From Adenanthera pavonina (Eukaryota > Streptophyta > Magnoliopsida > Fabales > Fabaceae): a stretch of DNA of 64,000 bases. Every line of letters begins with the position of its first letter. The stretch's first letter is position 1. The DNA is taken from assembly GCA_026686845.1 (NCBI GenBank), contig JAIVEN010000028.1, forward strand, positions 2,805,001-2,869,000, written 5' to 3'. The translations under genes and the position numbers were made by a program. Of this stretch, positions 10,772 through 21,912 are shown piece after piece. A model generated the notes under the pieces. That model made no database searches and was not told the DNA's origin. It saw only the letters and a program-made list of their open reading frames with translations.

Positions 10772-13205
10772 AAGTAAGCATTCCAATTTTTCATACTTTC
10801 TTGTGCGTTAAGGGTTCATTCTTCCTTTCATATTTCTACCAAAATTTCGTCTTTGATCCTTTTCATATATTCCCTTCCCAGCTTTCCTTGTCTTGTATTG
10901 TCTATCCACTAAATTATTACTATGCATTCATTCACATCACTATCAATCACCAAAGAGATGAGGTAATCTCACTTCCTTAGTTTTTATTATTTGTTCCATC
11001 CTCTCTAATATAATGTGTCATTAAATACTCATTTTCTCACGATGTTCCCTGAAACAATAATTTATCTTCCTCTTTACTATTCCTTTCCCTCACATATATC
11101 ATCTCTATTTCTTGATGATGATAGGATTTTCACTTAAGATGTAAACTTTGAGGGTCTGCCGCGATATAAATTTTCTATCAGACAAAAGACATCTCTTCTT
11201 CTTTTTTGGAATTTTCTTGTGCAAGTACTTTAACTTTTAACTTTATGTGTTGTTTTTTGGCTTGTATTACTGAACTTCAGTATCTTTAATAAAACCTTGC
11301 TTACACTGAAAAATTGCCTCTTTCCTACTCTAGATTCACAAACATGCAATCTGTTATTTCTTGTTCCAAACTTAGGTCATATTATTAAATTATGTTTTAT
11401 CCTTAAATGCTTCTCTATCTTGAATATTATTTTGAAAGAGTGTTACGAAGGTTAAATCTTTATTCTTTTCTCAAAATAAAAGTTTAACAGGTCTAAAAAA
11501 ATTTACCTATTTAATTTTTACTCATAACTCCATGAGATAATTTCTACACTCTTTAACAATTAGGAGTTATATAAGTTTTATATTAGTGAGATATGTAAGA
11601 ATTTAGAACAAAGAGAATTAGAATTTTAATATTTTGGGATGCATTTGGTTAGTAATAGAAGATAAATTTGAGTAATTATAATAATATTTTTATGCTGGCA
11701 ATAATATTAAATGGTACTGGAGAAACTTACACGGTTGATATTGAATCTTAATTTGAAGAAAAAATTGATCTATACTATCGATCTCAACTAATAAGTGTAT
11801 AAATAACAGTATACCACCATTTATTTTGTACCTTCACTATACCTCTAGTCTCAAATAATTTTTCCTTGATTCTGTACTCCTTCATTTTTGGGGAAGCAAA
11901 ATCCAAACATTTTCTCCTTTTCCTTTTTTGAACTTTTATATAGTGAGACTAGTTGAGTTTAATTCCCCATGGTAGCATGCTTTCTTCTCTTCATAATTTA
12001 TTTGTAGTATCTTGAACTTAGTGATTATATAGTGATTTTGACGAGATGGCGTTATTGATGGAGATTCTTGTTTTAGTACTGAGGTTGTCACTGTTGTTGA
12101 TGTATTATAATTGTGGTTGTGATTATCATTACTATTACTAATTTGATTATTATTACTTTTACTATTACAATAATTTTATTCTGTTATACTTTTTGATTTT
12201 TTTATTTATTTCATATCAAACCCAATTTATTTTTTTTCTCATATAAAAAAAAGAGAAATCATTAATTAAATTGTTTTCTAACATTTTATTGACTAAATAT
12301 TTTAATTTCCATCTCACCTATTTATCAAAACAAATACTTATTTTTTGTATTCTTTTATTCACTTAATAAATTTATAGTATGAGTAATTACTAGGTGAGGC
12401 GGTTATACCTTATATTTATTTATGTGAGATATTGTTTGATATAAATTATTGGGTATGACGGTTACTCCTTCCCATGGAATATGAGATATATTGTAGTATT
12501 ATATTAGGTGGGATGTCCCCACCATTGATTGCAGGAGGTAGAGTAATGGATTTTGTGAGCCATCTAATGTGATAGTGCCTAGTGTTTTTTCTTTTATATA
12601 TATATATATATAAATATATATATACCTTCTTTTCTTTGTTGGATGGTTGGAATATTGTCATGTGCTTGGTCTATTGTTGTCTGTATAGAAGTGTTTTGCA
12701 TGTAGATTAGTAGTTTAAATGTATGTAGATATACTTGTAAGATTGTTTTCGAAAAATACTTGTGTGTTTATTGCTTTCCTTTTACGCGCTTTGTTGTTTA
12801 TGCCTTACTAAGTCAATGGTAACTCACCCCCCTATTTTCTACATTTTCATATCAGCAGATAGCTAAATAAAGTACTCTAGAGAAATTAAACTTCTTGGAT
12901 ATTAGGTTAGACATTTCTAGTCTGATGGTAATGCCAGTCTCATGGTGACGTAGCTACTGTAGTAGAGTTTATGTTTAAGTCATGCTAGCTTAGATAGCTT
13001 TATCTATTTGTTGATTCTTTACTTTTATTTTTCTTTTGGATATGGGGATTTAAATAAGTTGTGAATTGTGGTTATTGTTTGAAACTAATTTAAAACTTTC
13101 ATTTAGAGTTTTTACTTAAATTAAATGGTTGTGGGAGTTTATCTATTAGATTTACTAAGTTAAGTAAGATTGTGCCCATCACGACCTAGATTTTGGGTGT
13201 TGACA
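10772..13205. other. Probable LTR-retrotransposon remnant, Gypsy LTR-like 3' end
   Basis: No ORF is convincing. The last ~400 bp resembles the 3' part of a plant Ty3/Gypsy LTR. It has 'actcaccccccta' followed by an AT-rich tract, and it ends 'cacgacctagattttgggtg' and 'ttgaca', the common 'cccatcacgaccc...gggt...gaca' ending. It stops where duplicated module R3 starts. I could not find the matching left end. A TA microsatellite lies at about 12,596-12,625. Confidence 0.35.
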
Positions 13206-13800
13206 TGTATATTGCCTATATATATATTATGATCCATTGTGATAATGGAATAATTATGTTTCTTTTTAAAAAGAAATATTTATTTATTTGCTAGATTGTG
13301 ACCTCCAAATTGGACTTTTTTTCGATCTTTACACTGTCTATTGGCCGCCCATCGATCTTTATGTTAGTCATGAAGCTGTGTCCATTATAAATTATCTTGT
13401 TATCATAAATAATCATAATAAATATAAAAAGCAGAAAGAGCCCTAGAAGAGTGAATTTTATTTTCTGGACTCTGAAATTCACTATTTGCAAATTGTACAC
13501 AATATCATCTCCAAGCAAATGAAATGAAATCCTCGCTAAGTTACTTAAAATGGCAAAAGATTGACCAAAATTGACCTAAAACAGGTTTTCTGAAATAGGC
13601 AATAGATAAAAAGGGAAATACACAATAACCCATCAAAATCAACTAAACTTGTAAAACATTTTCACACAATCAAGTTCTTTTCAACCTTGGACCAATATGA
13701 GAATGAATTCAAGGATAAAACCAACAATTGTTGAACCTGTATAAATTTTCACATACAATTCATTGCATCAATTAAAGAAGAAATCTTCTTCTGCACCATA
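13206..13800. repeat. Duplicated noncoding module R3
   Basis: This is the best match to R1 (4000-4800), including 'ctttacactgtctattggcc', 'tttatgttagtcatgaagct' and 'gaaataggcaatagataaaa'. It lies directly 3' (in gene orientation) of small-gene copies B and C. Confidence 0.75.
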
Positions 13801-13849
13801 CGAATCTGGGTCTCCTACTTGTGAGTTGTAACAAGAATCGCTATTTTTG

Positions 13850-13932
13850 TGAGAACAGAAATGCTTTGATGCAACAACCATGGCGGCCTCAGGGCCTGCC
13901 TTATCAGCCCTGACTGTCTTCACCTCACCTCC
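13850..13932 (-). pseudogene. Small-protein family, copy B (C-terminal fragment)
   Basis: The minus strand reads EVKTVRADKAGPEAAMVVAS, followed by KHFCSHKNSD. This matches copy D (EVKTINANKAGPEVTMVAAS, then KHFSSPHKVRF) until the motif degenerates and the stop is lost. No N-terminal half is present: a (TA)n tract and copy C lie immediately upstream. It is therefore a truncated D-type paralogue. Confidence 0.7.
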
Positions 13933-13957
13933 ATATATATATATATATATATATTTT
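13933..13957. repeat. (TA)n microsatellite
   Basis: A run of about 11 TA units sits exactly between pseudogenes B and C. It may mark the recombination or slippage point that truncated B. Confidence 0.8.
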
Positions 13958-13988
13958 GTGAAGCAGACTTTGTACCTATCTTCATGGA

Positions 13989-14781
13989 TTAGCCAAACAT
14001 GATTTTGTGTGGCGAAGAGAAATGCTTCACAGCGGTGACCATGGTGGTCTCCATCGCACCACCAGGCGCTGCTACAGCCTTACTTGTCTTCCCATCTCCA
14101 CCGGTGAAGCTGACTGAAGAAAATAATCTATGAATCATGGACTAGAAAGACAAGCTTTTCTTCCTCACCTTATAACTGGGGGTGTGCAAAAAACCCGTGA
14201 CCCGGTTGGCCCGGTCCAACCCGATCCTATTGGGCCAATCGGGCTGGGTTTTAGTTCGGGTTGGGCCGGGCTTCGGGTTCGTCCATTTGACCCAACCCAA
14301 CCCGAACTATATATAAATATATATATTTTTTAAAATATATTATTTTATATATATTAATTGATTTTATAAGGTTTTTTCTATATATCTTATATAATACATT
14401 TATTATTTGATTACTATGAAAAACTTTGTAAGGTTTTGATATTTTAATTTTATTTAAAATTTTAAATTGATTTCTTAATTTAATATTATATAAAAATAAT
14501 GTATAGTTGTAAAAATTTATAATTTTTAAGAAAATTAATTTCTATCCTAGCATTATATTTTTAAAAAAATTTACTTTTACATTAATAATTAAAATTTTTT
14601 CATTAATACATAAAGTTATTTTTTATTTTATTTTTAATATTTTTAAAAAGTATGCGGCACCAGACCGGTCCGACCTGATCCGATATCTAACACGGACCAA
14701 CCCAGATGTGCACGGGCTAGATTTCGGGTGAGGATGAAATCCGGCCCAACCCTGCCATGGACACCCTAACTTATAACCCAT
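13989..14781 (-). pseudogene. Small-protein family, copy C, split by a hAT element
   Basis: This is a clear relative of copy A. It starts MGYK (14781-14770), is interrupted by the hAT insertion, then resumes KKSLSF, stop, SMIHRLFS and SVSFTGGDGK, and ends KHFSSPHKIMFG with a TAA at 13991-13989. The Trp codon of copy A (TGG) is TAG here, and the R of KVRF has become M. The gene is thus broken by an insertion and a nonsense change. The equivalent site in copy A is empty. Confidence 0.85.
14177..14769. mobile_element. hAT-type non-autonomous transposon (593 bp)
   Basis: It is bounded by a perfect 8 bp target duplication, CTTATAAC (14169-14176 and 14770-14777). The termini are TGGGGGTGTGCA and, from the right end inward, TTAGGGTGTCCA. 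An 8 bp duplication and these termini identify the hAT superfamily. GC-rich segments near both ends (for example 'gggttgggccgggcttcggg') enclose an AT-rich centre. No transposase is encoded. The paralogous site at about 2525-2535 lacks it and has one CTTGTAAC, an independent empty site. Confidence 0.9.
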
Positions 14782-15200
14782 CTTACAGATATATAAAACT
14801 TCGTGAAATTGCAGACTTTGGTAGGGGCTATTAATTAATTGAGCTCCCCAGTGCTGATTCAGATAGATTCATATGCCTGAGATTGTGGATCATTAATTAT
14901 CCTCTATATGTATGCTGATAAAGCTGCAATATTTTCTTGCTGAATAAGCTAAAAACGTGGTCATCAAGTTTCTTTTTCCATTCAAACTAAACTTTTGAAT
15001 AAAGATGTTGCTTTTGACTCTCTATCTGTCATGTTATTTCTCTGTCTGTACTGATCAAGGTGGTTAAGACGAAACTGCCATGAAAATGGCAAATAATATA
15101 TATATATATTGGAAGGTGAGGCCCACTTAGACACCTCAGCATGGTCAATTAGCTAATATGTAATAGCCACATCAACACCTGTACGACTCACATAAATAAC
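14782..15200 (-). repeat. Duplicated upstream region of pseudogene C
   Basis: It matches the sequence upstream of gene A (2560-3000), including 'cttgctgaataagctaaaa' and 'gatgttgcttttgactctct'. It shows that the duplication includes the promoter and not just the coding region. Confidence 0.6.
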
Positions 15201-16099
15201 TTTTTTATATAATTACATTATATCATCTTACTTTGACCTTTACTTCTTTATGTTGTTACCTCTCTCATTTTTGCACATGTTACCTTTGTGATGTTTCTTA
15301 TTTCATTGAAATTTTCTTTGCTGCCAAAAATTATATTTAGTCAACTCAAATATATTAATATACATATAATTTAGACTAAATATTTGTATTTAATTTTTTA
15401 TATTGTGATGAAAACTAAAACATATTGTATAAATAAATAATTCTTTATTTTATCCAACGACACTAATTTTATTAAATTTTTAAGATCTTAAAATCTTAAA
15501 TTTTTATCATGGCATAAATTAACCGATCTTAATTTTGTTAAAATGCCTTTTATGATAAGAAATTTAAATTTGGTAATAATAATAGATAAAAATTAACTTT
15601 GGAAATTTTAGATGGTAACTTTCGTATATTGTACTTTTCCTAAAAGTTATTTATAAATTTAGAATGTTTATGTGATGATTTGAGAAAATATAATTGTAAT
15701 TTTCCTTTTTATATAATTACTATCCAATATTTAGTACTATTAAGTTAAATTTGAGTATTATCGGACTCAATTAGATCCCAACCCAACATATTTTTTTATC
15801 CACATAGTTCGAATAATCAATTTTGCTTAAAGGGAATAATCTCTTCCATTTAACCTAACCACCATTAGTATAATTTTAATTTTTGTTTGTTGTAAATTGA
15901 GGCATGATGATAATTTTACTTCTATTTTATAATCTTTTTATTATATCAGAGGTTTTAAACCCTATTTATTACTCACATCTTTACCACTTTGAGCTTGTTT
16001 TAGGTCTATGAAATTTAGATGACAACTTTTTGAAAGAAAATAATTGAAACCATTTTTATCCATTCATAACAAAATAAAAAAAATTCAGATTATACGTTT
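15201..16099. other. AT-rich spacer of the duplicated segment
   Basis: No gene is visible. There are scattered matches to 3000-4000, for example 'ccattcataacaaaat' near both 3780 and 16,060. Confidence 0.4.
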
Positions 16100-16560
16100 T
16101 CATGAAATTGGGGTTCTTGGATGTAATTTTGCCCTTTAATATATTGGGATTCATGCTGACAATTGACTATTTTATACTGAATTTATTTTATTTGCTGGAT
16201 TTATAACCCCCAACCCCAAATTGATTTTCCCCTTATTTAATTACCTATAAGGGCAAAAGATTGAGCCCATATATTGACCTACAAAATAAAACAGGTCTTG
16301 GGTAATTGATAACAGGCAAAAGGTATGAAAAAGAAAATCAATTACGCTTATACAACATATTGACACCATCAATTTCTTTCCAATCTTACAATATGAAAGA
16401 ATTTAAAGATAAAATTAACATCCCAATTAATTGTTGCACGTACATAAAACAGAAGATGAATATTTCTCCTAAATTGATTCTCTCAATTCATGAGATAAGC
16501 AGACCTGAACCAAATTCATATTTGACTATAACCTTTTGAAGTACTTCAACGAAATAAAAT
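16100..16560. repeat. Duplicated noncoding module R4
   Basis: This is the closest relative of R2 (8620-8960). Shared stretches are 'atcaatttctttccaatctt', 'gaagatgaatatttctc' (R2 has 'taagatgaatatttctc') and 'aattcatgagataagcaga'. It lies 3' of small gene D, as R3 does for B/C, so it may be part of the gene's 3' flank or 3' UTR. Confidence 0.7.
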
Positions 16561-16750
16561 TAAAGAGAGATAAAAATAAAGGATTCATTTCTCTAAGATA
16601 TGTCTCACTTCTCTTCTTCTTCTTTTCTTTTTCTTTCTTTCTTTCTTTCTAATTTTATCATAAAAGTACTTCAAAGGACCATATTTATCCGTTGATTCAG
16701 TTGAAGAACCCCTAAAACAACATAAACCACCCGAGAGTTGTTGTAGTTAA

Positions 16751-16927
16751 TTAATTAAATCGAACTTTGTGAGGAGAAGAAAAATGCTTTGATGCAGCAA
16801 CCATGGTGACCTCAGGGCCTGCCTTATTAGCATTGATTGTCTTCACCTCAACACCATAGAAGCTAACCTTGAACGATCTGAAAATGGATGAAAACCAGCT
16901 TCTTCTCTTACTCGCAGGATCACCCAT
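16751..16927 (-). CDS. Small protein of a tandem family, copy D (58 aa, intact)
   Basis: I do not recognise the family. The minus-strand ATG at 16927 encodes a protein starting MGDPASKRRSWFSSIFRS, continuing KVSFYGVEVKT and ending KHFSSPHKVRFN. It aligns to copy A across the MG start, the aromatic/hydrophobic segment, the VSF-G centre and the invariant C-terminal motif. Codons for KHFSSPHKVRF differ at five synonymous positions between A and D with no amino-acid change. It is a single exon, basic, with no obvious secretion signal. MG followed by Ser-6 could allow N-myristoylation, but copy A lacks that Ser. A TTTATAAG stretch about 160 bp upstream (near 17,087-17,094) is a possible TATA box. 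Function is unknown. Confidence 0.7.
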   Translation of the reverse strand: MGDPASKRRSWFSSIFRSFKVSFYGVEVKTINANKAGPEVTMVAASKHFSSPHKVRFN

Positions 16928-17399
16928 TTGCTTCCGATCAATACAAATTAAAACCAAAGAAAACGATTCAAGCTCAGAAAGAAGAATCAGTACGTACGTG
17001 CGTTATATTCTGATCTTAATTGGATACACAAACTGGAGAATTTACGGTACAAATTGAATGAATAGATAGTTCATGTATTGTCGTTCTTATAAAGGGACCA
17101 TATTTGTCGTTGATCAATGCTGCTAAACTTGGTCAACAAGTATTAAACTGGTCAACAAGTGTTTTTGATTTAGTCACTTTCAAAAACGAAGCTTCAGTTA
17201 AGGACTTGTCCCAAGTTCTTATCTATACATGCCGTGTAAATTGTGTTAGAAAGAGTTTGATTATTATGTGCACACATAATTAACTTTATTTGGATTCTTC
17301 CTTTTTTTTCATGCTGCTTAAGCATGTAAGATCACGGGAACTTACTTGGCAGCTTGAGGAAAATATCTAATATGAATGGAAACAATCGTTTGAAATCAC
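16928..17399 (-). promoter_or_regulatory. Upstream region of small gene D
   Basis: This is the 5' flank of copy D on the minus strand, with a TATA-like TTTATAAG near 17,090. It has no clear similarity to the A/C upstream region, so A/C and D may be regulated differently. Confidence 0.35.
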
Positions 17400-17402
17400 T
17401 AA

Positions 17403-17785
17403 GGGCCGTTTGGTTTTCAATTTTATAAAAATAAGTTAGAATAAATGAAGTTTGTAAAAATTAAGTTTAGTAAAACTAAGTTTGTTGGAAGTTATATTTG
17501 AATATTCTTTAAATAAAATCATAGTTTATCGAAAAACCTGTTTGAATGATGAGAGTTAAAAATATTTTTAAATATATAATATAAAGTCAGTATTCATCTG
17601 CTTTTTCAAAACCATGGTTTTGAAAAAGAAAAATAAATATCTCTCTTCTTTTTCAAAACCATAGTTTAACCCAATTTTCATTTAAAAAGTAAAGTTTATG
17701 TTTGGCCAAACATATCTTGTTACAAACTATGGTTAAAAAGTGAAAATCATAGTTTCTTTTTCAAAAAAATAAACCAAGCAGGCAT
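17403..17785. mobile_element. Tourist-type (PIF/Harbinger) MITE
   Basis: The termini are GGGCCGTTTGGTTTTCAA on the left and ATGCCTGCTTGGTTTATT read inward from the right. TAA lies at both ends (17400-17402 and 17786-17788), the Harbinger 3 bp target. Internal arms contain inverted copies of 'ctttttcaaaaccatggttt'-like sequence. It is noncoding. Confidence 0.7.
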
Positions 17786-17788
17786 TAA

Positions 17789-18419
17789 ATAGTTTCCTTT
17801 TCTAAAATTATGAGGAGATTTTCTTCATTATAATTAATACTATTGGTCATTTCCTTTTGGTTGTTGCTATAACTGATTGATAAAAGTTATGGTTTAGTCT
17901 TCCTAGTCTCTTTTTGTCTGTGTGTATTCTTGCTATGTGTATTAAACCATCTGTGCATGTGATTGCTCAAATTGCAACCCTTGCTTAAAATCCTTCATTG
18001 GCAGAATTGAGGGAATGAGACGTATATATTGCTTAATCATCTAACATGGCAAAGTACAGTATGACAGTAAAAAAGATAAGATAGTTGCTGAGATTAGAAA
18101 TGATTAAACAGTTCGTGCATGTGCTAAGGTACTGTGCTGCAAGAAAGTCTTCTTGGATTGAGGGAGTTGTAGTTAAATTAAAACCATTAATTTGACAAGC
18201 AGAAAGTAATTATTAAGCATGTGTTTAGCAGAACAAAAAAAAAACTTCAAAGAAAAGAGAGATATCCTATAACTAGTTCATCCTTCACTCTTTGTTTATA
18301 AACACAAGCACTATTAAAAACAAAAAGATTCAATTCTGAGTATGAAGTCAAAACAATGTTTCTAATGGGACTCATTCGGCTAAGTGAGCTCATGAAGGAG
18401 AATGTTCATTTAGTTGGAA
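17789..18419. other. Intergenic DNA, no gene seen
   Basis: It is AT-rich. No coding homology or structured repeat was recognised. Confidence 0.5.
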
Positions 18420-18675
18420 GTTGTATATAGAACTAGCGCCAACTAAAGCAACTTTTGTTGGTGGTTGTTATGATAACCACTAATAAAAGGTTATCTTTCT
18501 TAGAAGTTGATAAACCACGAACAAAGTAAAATCTTCATTGGCGATTATAGTGAAAAATGCTGACAAAATGCAGCCTTTGTTAGCAGTTCAAAATCACTAA
18601 TGTTTGTGCTACCCATTTTGTTGGCAGTCTCCTTATACACGAATCTAAACCACCAATAAAAGTAAAAAATAACTG
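18420..18675. mobile_element. Probable CACTA-type subterminal repeat fragment
   Basis: A dense cluster of direct and inverted variants of one ~14-mer is present: 'ttttgttggtggtt', 'gataaccactaataaaagg', 'ttcattggcgatta', 'tttgttagcagttc', 'ttttgttggcagtc' and 'aaccaccaataaaag'. Such arrays are typical of transposon subterminal regions, mainly CACTA. Intact termini or a target duplication were not found. Confidence 0.4.
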
Positions 18676-19529
18676 TGCAACATAATTAAAGATCTTTTTG
18701 GCCATAATGAGAACTGACTATTGCTTGTTTATAAAATTGAATCTATATTTTCTTTCATATTACTCTTGTTTGGTTAATTAACATTTAATTTCTTAAAAAA
18801 TATAATTATAATTATAAACACAATAAAGTAGACAAGACTTCAGATTCTACGGTGATAAGAATTATTGAATATAGACAAAATATATGATATGATATTGCAC
18901 TAAACAAGGCTTATCTCTAAGACCAAACTAGAGGAATTATGGGTACAGATTCACCTCTAATGTCAAAATGTTTACGTCTTTCGCATACCTAACAAATTCA
19001 CCAACCCAAAGATATCAAAACGTAATCACATCTTCTTGGTATCCCTATCTTCCTTTTTCCATATCCAATCATGCATTCCAGTCATGGAATCTTTTAAGGA
19101 AATAAGTGTATGTTATTCTAATTTTTTAAGTAGTAAATTTATAATTTGTGGGAAAAAACTTGTTTAAAGAAAGATGATATTATTATTGAAGAATTTTATG
19201 TTAAAAAAGTTAACTTATCTAAGGCTTGATCTTTACTCGCCTTTCTTTTTTTTTTTCTCCAAAAAGTTTTTAAAGTCTTTTTAGGGCTGAACGATCTGAT
19301 CTCCTTCATAGTTAGGATAGGATCAAACATGATCAAACTAGTTGTTAGGTTTTCTGGCCAAAACAAAAAAAAAAAGACTAGTTGTTAGGTTTTGATTACT
19401 TCAGCTTAATCAATCCAACTTGTTACCGTAAAGACATTCACTATATATACAAACTTGGACATATGACTATAAGAGACTCTATTAATTTTAAAATTTATAT
19501 ATATGACATGTATGGTTACAAATATATTA
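18676..19529. other. Intergenic DNA, no gene seen
   Basis: No credible coding sequence is present. The phrase 'actagttgttaggttttg' occurs twice near 19,337 and 19,377, a small local duplication. Confidence 0.45.
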
Positions 19530-20710
19530 AAAACCGGACCAATTATCGAACCGACTGAGACACCGGTTTAAGGTTTAGTGGTTGGACCGGAGTTAAACTA
19601 TGGTCAGACTAATTATAAATAAATTAATACTCAATTCGATGTTAAATATAGGACGTTTTACATTATTTTAAATATAGAACCATTTTCATAATATAAGATA
19701 GTATCTTTTACACTTTTTCAAAAAATGTCCCCATTTAATTCACCGCAAAAAGAGAAAAATATTAAATAAAAATAATTTTAGACACATATACATGATATAA
19801 AGGAAATAATAAGAAATCAAGAGCTTTTAAAAGGCATGCTAAAATAAAAAAAATAAATTTCAAATCAACTAATATCAATAGCAATAAATTATAGAAACAT
19901 TTAAGAGTAAAGAGATAAAAAGATAAAAATATATTTCAAAAAATAAATGAAGAAAGTTTAAGTTTAATAAAAATAAAAATAACATTATGTTAATTTGAAG
20001 TGGAATTTATATAATATTATTAAATATTCATAAAGAATTTACGTAAGTAGAAAAAAGATTGGGAATTTCTCAAAACTTTGCAAAACTTTTCAACACTAAA
20101 AACTTTGGAAGAAGCAAAAGTCACTCACACCTCTCAAAAAGCAAGAGTCACATGGTTCTTGTACTAGCTATTCAGAGCAACTCTTGCCTCTTTGTTCTTC
20201 TTTTCTTCCTTTTCTTCTTCGTCCACTTTGCCAAAGACGCTACCATGGCTGAAATCGGAACCATGGAAAAAATTGGAATCATGCTATTTCCCAGTAAAGC
20301 TTTGGTTTATATGAGATCTTAGATTATCAGTCTTCTTTTCTTTGTTGGTTAGGTACTTTTTCTTCTTCCTTCTACATCTCCTCCTCCTCCTTCTCCTTCT
20401 CCTTCTCCTTCTTGTTCTTCTTCTTCTTCTTCTGTGCGTTCTGGTTTGTGGTTGATGCTTCTTCTTCTTCTGTGTGTTCTGGTTTGTGGTTGATGCTGCT
20501 ACCGTGGCTTCATTTCTCTAAATCGTCCCATCCATGAACTGTCCAATTTTTCCAGTTTCCATCGGTTTTTGACCGATTTTACCTGTCTTTGACCAGTTTC
20601 CTCTTCTGTCAATTTTCCTCTTATACCGAACTGGATTAGAGCTCGGTTCACTAGTTTTCTAGATAAACCGGCAAGTCCAGTTTTTTTATGCAATGATGAT
20701 GACAATCTGA
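19530..20710. mobile_element. Decayed non-autonomous DNA element with AACCGG-rich ends
   Basis: The left part (19,530-19,600) has AAAAACCGGACCAAT and repeated 'accggtttaa'/'ggaccgga'. The right part, read inward from 20,690, starts AAAAAACTGGACTTGCCGGT and contains 'gaaccgag' and 'ccagttcggta'. Such CCGG/AACCG-rich ends are common in plant hAT-like repeats. An 87-codon frame at 20,059-20,322 has no recognisable homology. A (CTT)n tract (20,340-20,430) and a duplicated ~38 bp unit (20,425-20,500, 'gttctggtttgtggttgatg') lie inside. Termini are not certain. Confidence 0.35.
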
Positions 20711-21912
20711 ATTCTGTAATATGAATGGTAGCCTTTCGTATAGATTACTAATTACTTGTCATCAAATAACTGCATTATATCATTTTCAATGAAATTTTAA
20801 AGTTAAATCAATAAAAACAAGTGAGGTATTTACCAGTTCATCCATTTTTAAATTAACATTTATATTAATATTTTTAAAAGTTTTAAAACAACTCAACAAT
20901 TTGTTAAAAAAAACTTAATTTCATAGTTTTTATGTTTTGAATGTTTTTACATTATTTTGAAATATAATAATAAATTTTTAAAAGTCACATTAAACTCTAA
21001 TTAATTACACTAGATGGAACCACATGGATATAAAACTTGTCTCATAATGACTTTTTTCCAAACATAAAACTCAAACCTGATAATTCACTAAAGAAAAACA
21101 AGTGTCAAATTACTTGAATCTGTTGCTAGTGGTATTTTTATATTGCCTTTAAAATATTTGTCTAAAACTCACTTTTATATTGTTCATTTTTTGGTGTTAA
21201 TTTGTTGACTATATACATAATTTTATATATGTATATCTCTCATACCCATATTTCAAAATGTTTATATCTAATTTATCATATCATATTATATTTGATATGC
21301 GTACATGATACATTATGTGTTTATTATTAAAGTGTTTAATTGCTTAGGTTTTAAATTTTTTCCTTTTAATTAAAATTAAAATTATTATTATTTCATAAAA
21401 ATGAAATAAATATCAAAATTTGGAAAAAAAAATAAAATTCATATTTAATCAAAATGGTTTATTTATATAAGATATGGATATAGCTAAATATCAAATGCTA
21501 AGGGCTAGGGCTGTTCAAGTGACCCGAGAACCCGGTCCTAATTGGTCAAATTAGGCTTAGTTGAACTCGGAAAAAATTAGCCCGCCAAAGGCGTGACCAA
21601 TCAAGACAGTGTTACAACACTAGGTAGGATGCCAAACGTCCTTATTGGTAAGCTCGGACCAACCCAGGGTATGTATAAATTTTTTACTTTTTTCATTTAA
21701 GCGATGTCATTCTTGTTACTCTAAGCCAAAAGTGTGCACCGACAAATCCCTAAGTCTCTTTATCTCAGCCACATCCCTAGCTTTAGTCTCACTTCTCCTT
21801 GTTGTCTCCCTCCATTATTGTGCTTCTCTCTCACTTTGTATCCCTCCATCACCGTGCTTCTCAACCTCTCTCTCTTCTTCATGCTCCTCAATGTCCTTAG
21901 CCATCTTGGTGT
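20711..21912. other. Intergenic DNA flanking the retrotransposon
   Basis: No gene is visible. From about 21,500 it resembles hAT-like 'acccgagaacccggtc' repeats. At 21,770-21,900 there is a C/T-rich tract with repeated 'tgcttctc'/'catgctcctc'. The same C/T-rich type resumes at 33,807, so the retrotransposon inserted within it. Confidence 0.45.

Noticed and set aside
14130..14333. 67-codon Pro/Gly-rich frame
   Set aside because: It runs into the GC-rich end of the hAT element and is not conserved with the paralogous locus.
20059..20322. 87-codon frame with a Leu/Phe-rich segment
   Set aside because: The hydrophobic part derives from a CTT/TTC microsatellite; no homology, and it lies in a decayed repeat.
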